Of a stretch of DNA of 5,756 bases, positions 1 to 3,200 are shown piece by piece. Position 1 is the first letter of the stretch. Each line of letters begins with the position of its first letter. The translations under genes were made by a program, and so were the position numbers. The notes beneath the pieces were generated by a model. That model saw only the letters and a list, made by a program, of their open reading frames with translations, searched no databases and was not told the origin of the DNA. Source of the stretch: a bacterium. Its GTDB lineage: Bacteria > Omnitrophota > Gorgyraeia > Gygaellales > UBA12090. Where the stretch lies: the NCBI GenBank assembly GCA_004299495.1, contig SCPY01000123.1, positions 1 through 5,756 of the forward strand. Direction: 5' to 3'.

Positions 1-249
1 CAATTGAACAACCGCATTAATCAGGTTAAGCTCATTCAGGAGTTGATCCTCAAGCGTGTGCATAAGTATCGTCAACCCTTCTTTGAGCAAAGGCTCATTA
101 GCAGACGTATCAATTCCACGCACTACTTGGACCATTTGGCTGATAAAGGATTGTAATTTCTGCGTATTTGGGGCCTCTTTAAAGCTCTCAATAGTCCCGC
201 GGATATCAGCCATTGGGCCGCTCAAACGCACCCACGCTTCCCATGCCCT
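1..249 (-). repeat. Tandem helical repeat, copy B (partial)
   Basis: Residues 1836-1918 match copy A: GPMA at 1846-1849, QMVQVVRG at 1873-1880 and LTILMHTL at 1894-1901, with about 22 identities over the 46 residues from the QK pair (1865-1866) onward. The equivalent of the kinase histidine is Val1842. The two copies differ in charge and sequence elsewhere, so the duplication is old and not a recent DNA-level copy. Confidence 0.75.
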
Positions 250-3200
250 CTGTTTAACCGCATCCCGCAGCTCCACCTGCCTGCCTTCAGGCTCAAGAGG
301 GCTGGAGGCAGATGGCGGCTCAAGGAGTTTATCTAAATCTATAATCTCGCGCTGCTGCCAATAGGCCGTGAGCGGAACATTTTTTCCGGCAGGCAGAAGA
401 GATAACGCATGTAAAGCACCGACAGCCTGGCCTGCCTGCTTACCTGCCTGTTGTGCCGAATGGTAAAAGTTACTCCTGAAGTACTCGAGAGACTGGCGAG
501 CGAAGGCTCTGGATCTGGCGCTCTTACCTTTATTAAGGCGTTCTCCAAACGATTGTAAAAACCAGCTGATGGTGCTAAGATTACTGATAAACCGCTCATT
601 GAGGGTGTGCAACAAAATCGTCAGCGGCTTTCCAAGCTGAGGATCGCTGGCACTTACCTCTACACCTCTTACTTCCTGAACCATTTGGTTAATAAGACTT
701 AGTATTTTCTGTACGTTTTCTTTAAGGGTTTCCGGCTCGGCTTTAGGATTCTCAAATATCTCAATAAGCCCATTAAGCTCAGCCATCGGGCCATTCAGAT
801 TATTCCACAGCTGGCCAGCCAGACGCTTGAGCTGCCCTTGAGGATCAGATAACTGAGGAATTTCTTCTACAGAACGGCTTACCTTAGCGGCCCTGAGGTT
901 TTGCCAATCCGCCGAAACTTCTTTGATAAATGAGACAATAAGAGTCAGCAATCCTATGCCGATAAAGGCATAGCCGATAAGCGGAGGAAGCGACGGAAAA
1001 GACCAGGCCATCAAACCCGCGGCAGTCCAGGCAAAACTGCCAATCAGCTTAACAAAGATTAGGCCGCCTCGATTATTAATCGCGGTAAACCTGCCTGCCT
1101 GCCGCCCGGAATCGATTGGCGAAGAGGACTCGCCATTATCCTGCGATAATCCGGAGCGGACATAATTGGCTATTGAAGATAACCAAGCTGTGGCCATATC
1201 CAGCAGTTCTGTATTATTTAACTCTACAATTCCTTTGTGAGATATAGTATCCTCTGACCTGTATAATACTACCCGGGGATGGCCGTGGTCAGCATAAACA
1301 GCTTGGAAAAACCTAATAATATCTTTTTCTTTCTTAGGCTCAGAAAGATGCGTATAGGCCGGCCCAAGCTCCCTTATCTTGGAAGACAAGATATGGCTTA
1401 CCCTTTTGTAAGCCGTCCTTATGAACCTGTAATCCGGACAGCCGGTGGGCTCTAACACTCTAATCTTCTCATACCAATACTTAAGCATTAATAATCCCGC
1501 GTAGCGCCTGTTCAGGTTAATGTCATCAAGAGGCCAGGCAATGCCTCCGGAAATAATTCCCCGCGCCATCTCCTCCGTACCGCTAAAGAATGCAGACTGG
1601 CCTACGCGGTATTTCATAGTCATAACCGTATCTTTAAGGTAAGGCAAACCAGAAATTACCCCTTCTTCTAATATAGAGCTTTCTATTTTACTGTTGTGGC
1701 TGACTATAGCGCCATTTAATAAAACGCTATTATCAATAGATGAATTCTCTCCTATCTCCACACTCTCTGTCAGGATAGAATTTACAATCTTCGCGCTCTT
1801 TCCTAACTTGCAATCAGGGCCGATCCAGCTATCCCCCTCTATAGCCACGCCTTCCCCGATCTTAGAATTGTAACCCAACCGATCCAAAATATCCGGCAAG
1901 TCAATTCTCGCGCCCCTTCCCAAGGTTATTACTCTAAAGAAGGATAAACGTTCTTCCAAAGATCTAGATAAAGGCGAAGAGGCGATAGAATTATTATCTG
2001 CGGACGCCTTCAAATAGTCCGGAGAAAAGCGTTGTTTACGCCTGGGCGCGGGATTCTCCGGGAAATTTTGCTCCGGTTCAATTTGAGGCGGATTTTTAAG
2101 CTCCTGCTCCGAAGGCAGATATGGCTCTACTAACGGAATGAGTTTGTCGGCGATACTAACGAGCTTTAAAAACCGCTCCGCTAGAATACGGGCATCATTT
2201 GTGATTGGCGGCTTATTACGAAACTCACTACTACGCTCCAGAATCTCCTTCTCTATGTCCGGAAGCGGCTGAGCAATTTCCGGGTTATTGTCAATGAATG
2301 CAGAGCCATCGCGCGCTCTCTTAAGCGCCTCCTCAAGGCGATTGGCGATCCTGATATGAATGTGCTCATCGCTCGCGATATCTTTCATGCCGATTATCGC
2401 GGCATACAGAAGTTCACTGATAAGATAGGCGCGGCTGGCCGCTGAACGGTTACCCTGGGCCTTAAGCCAGTCGCCATGCCCCAACCAGGCCTCTACCACT
2501 TTCGGAATCCACGGAGCGACCATAATCGGCCGCTCCTGCGCGAGAATAAGAGGTAATGGCGCGGCTTGAGCCTCGACGGATACACTCCCCAAACTAATCA
2601 ACGCGGTAACAAAGTAACCGGATGTTCTTCCCCTTGTTTTTGCCTTATTATGCGGCTCAAGTGGCGACGAAGATTTATCGGAATGAGCTTTCTGGCTGAA
2701 ACTAGAAGCATCGACGCCTTCCGGAGGCAGCATCCAGCTGCCTCGGCGTCCGGCAGAGCTGTCGAGATAAAACTCTATCCGCCTCAATAGCCCATCGGCT
2801 ACAACCGGTATAAGCCATAAAACCCAGAAGCTAATCAAGAAAGATGGTATCGCGGAGACTGCCGATGATGTATCGTTAAGCAATTTATACGGGCCAGTAA
2901 AAGGAGTAAACCACAAACCCAGGGCCAAAGACGCGAAAAATACAATAAGCCTTTTTAAACCTTTAGAAATATTCTCCCGTTCCGGCAGCATGCCGATAGT
3001 ATCTGCCGCAACATAATATGGTATACGCTGATGATGCCGGCCACCTATCTCATTTAATAACTTATTAATAATGAGGCGCTGAATGAGGAATTGACGCGCT
3101 AAGGCATAATGTTTCTCCCAGGCTAATTCAATCTTTTCGTCAAAATCCTGATCCCCGGTCCGCCTTATCTCTTTGTCCAGGATCCGCAGAAATCTGTAGG

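Larger units (their letters stand above)
1..306 (-). other. Linker and helical repeat unit B, cut by window edge
   Basis: Residues 1817-1918 start with SSPLEPEGRQVELRDAV and pass into the second copy of the helical unit seen in the previous module. Unlike that module, there is no membrane hairpin between the linker and the repeat. The frame is still open at base 1, so the module and possibly further copies continue to the left of the window. Confidence 0.6.
307..1128 (-). other. Membrane hairpin plus helical repeat unit A
   Basis: Residues 1543-1816 open with SSSPIDSGRQAGRF, then a two-helix membrane hairpin at about 1564-1610. A short polar linker, SADWQNLRAAKVSRSVEE (1614-1631), precedes repeat unit A. 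After it come about 80 residues that are basic and then Ala/Gln-rich (ARSRAFARQSLEYF at 1746-1759 and AQQAGKQAGQAVGALHAL at 1767-1784), then WQQREIIDLDKLLEPP before the next linker. The order of membrane hairpin, linker and HisKA-like helix pair resembles a sensor kinase without its catalytic ATPase domain. I infer a membrane-anchored dimerisation or scaffold module. Confidence 0.5.
1129..1980 (-). other. Hexapeptide beta-helix module with unknown C-terminal extension
   Basis: Residues 1259-1542 start with SSPLSRSLEERLSFF and pass directly into a left-handed beta-helix (about 1279-1369). They continue with about 170 residues of a mixed, aromatic-rich region such as LLMLKYWYEKIRVLE at 1421-1435, PDYRFIRTAYKRVSHIL at 1440-1456 and IIRFFQAVYADHGHPRVVLY at 1479-1498. 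The beta-helix resembles the C-terminal part of sugar-nucleotide pyrophosphorylases such as GlgC or mannose-1-phosphate guanylyltransferases. The expected N-terminal nucleotidyltransferase domain with its GxGxR-type loop is missing, since the preceding residues are linker and Pro-rich spacer. The C-terminal extension is unrecognised. A scaffolding or sugar-binding role is possible, as is an acyltransferase-like relic, but no activity can be assigned. Confidence 0.6.
1981..2673 (-). other. Module with internal Sec-like signal segment and Pro-rich tail
   Basis: Residues 1028-1258 begin with SSSPLEPHNKA, then a signal-peptide-like segment at 1039-1065. A helical region of about 130 residues follows, including PWIPKVVEAWLGHGDWL at 1081-1097, SRAYLISELLYAAIIGM at 1107-1123 and EEALKRARDG at 1141-1150. 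The end, 1219-1245, is rich in Pro, Glu and Gln and probably disordered, leading to the next linker. If the opening segment works as a signal, the helical part would be outside the cytoplasm. No catalytic motif or family is recognised. Confidence 0.5.

Noticed and set aside
553..822. Functional sensor histidine kinase
   Set aside because: The phospho-accepting histidine is replaced (Asn1651), and no ATP-binding N, G1, F or G2 box follows in either copy.
1648..1920. Active acyltransferase or sugar-nucleotide pyrophosphorylase
   Set aside because: Only the beta-helix is present. There is no nucleotidyltransferase domain upstream, and no recognisable acyltransferase catalytic histidine motif.
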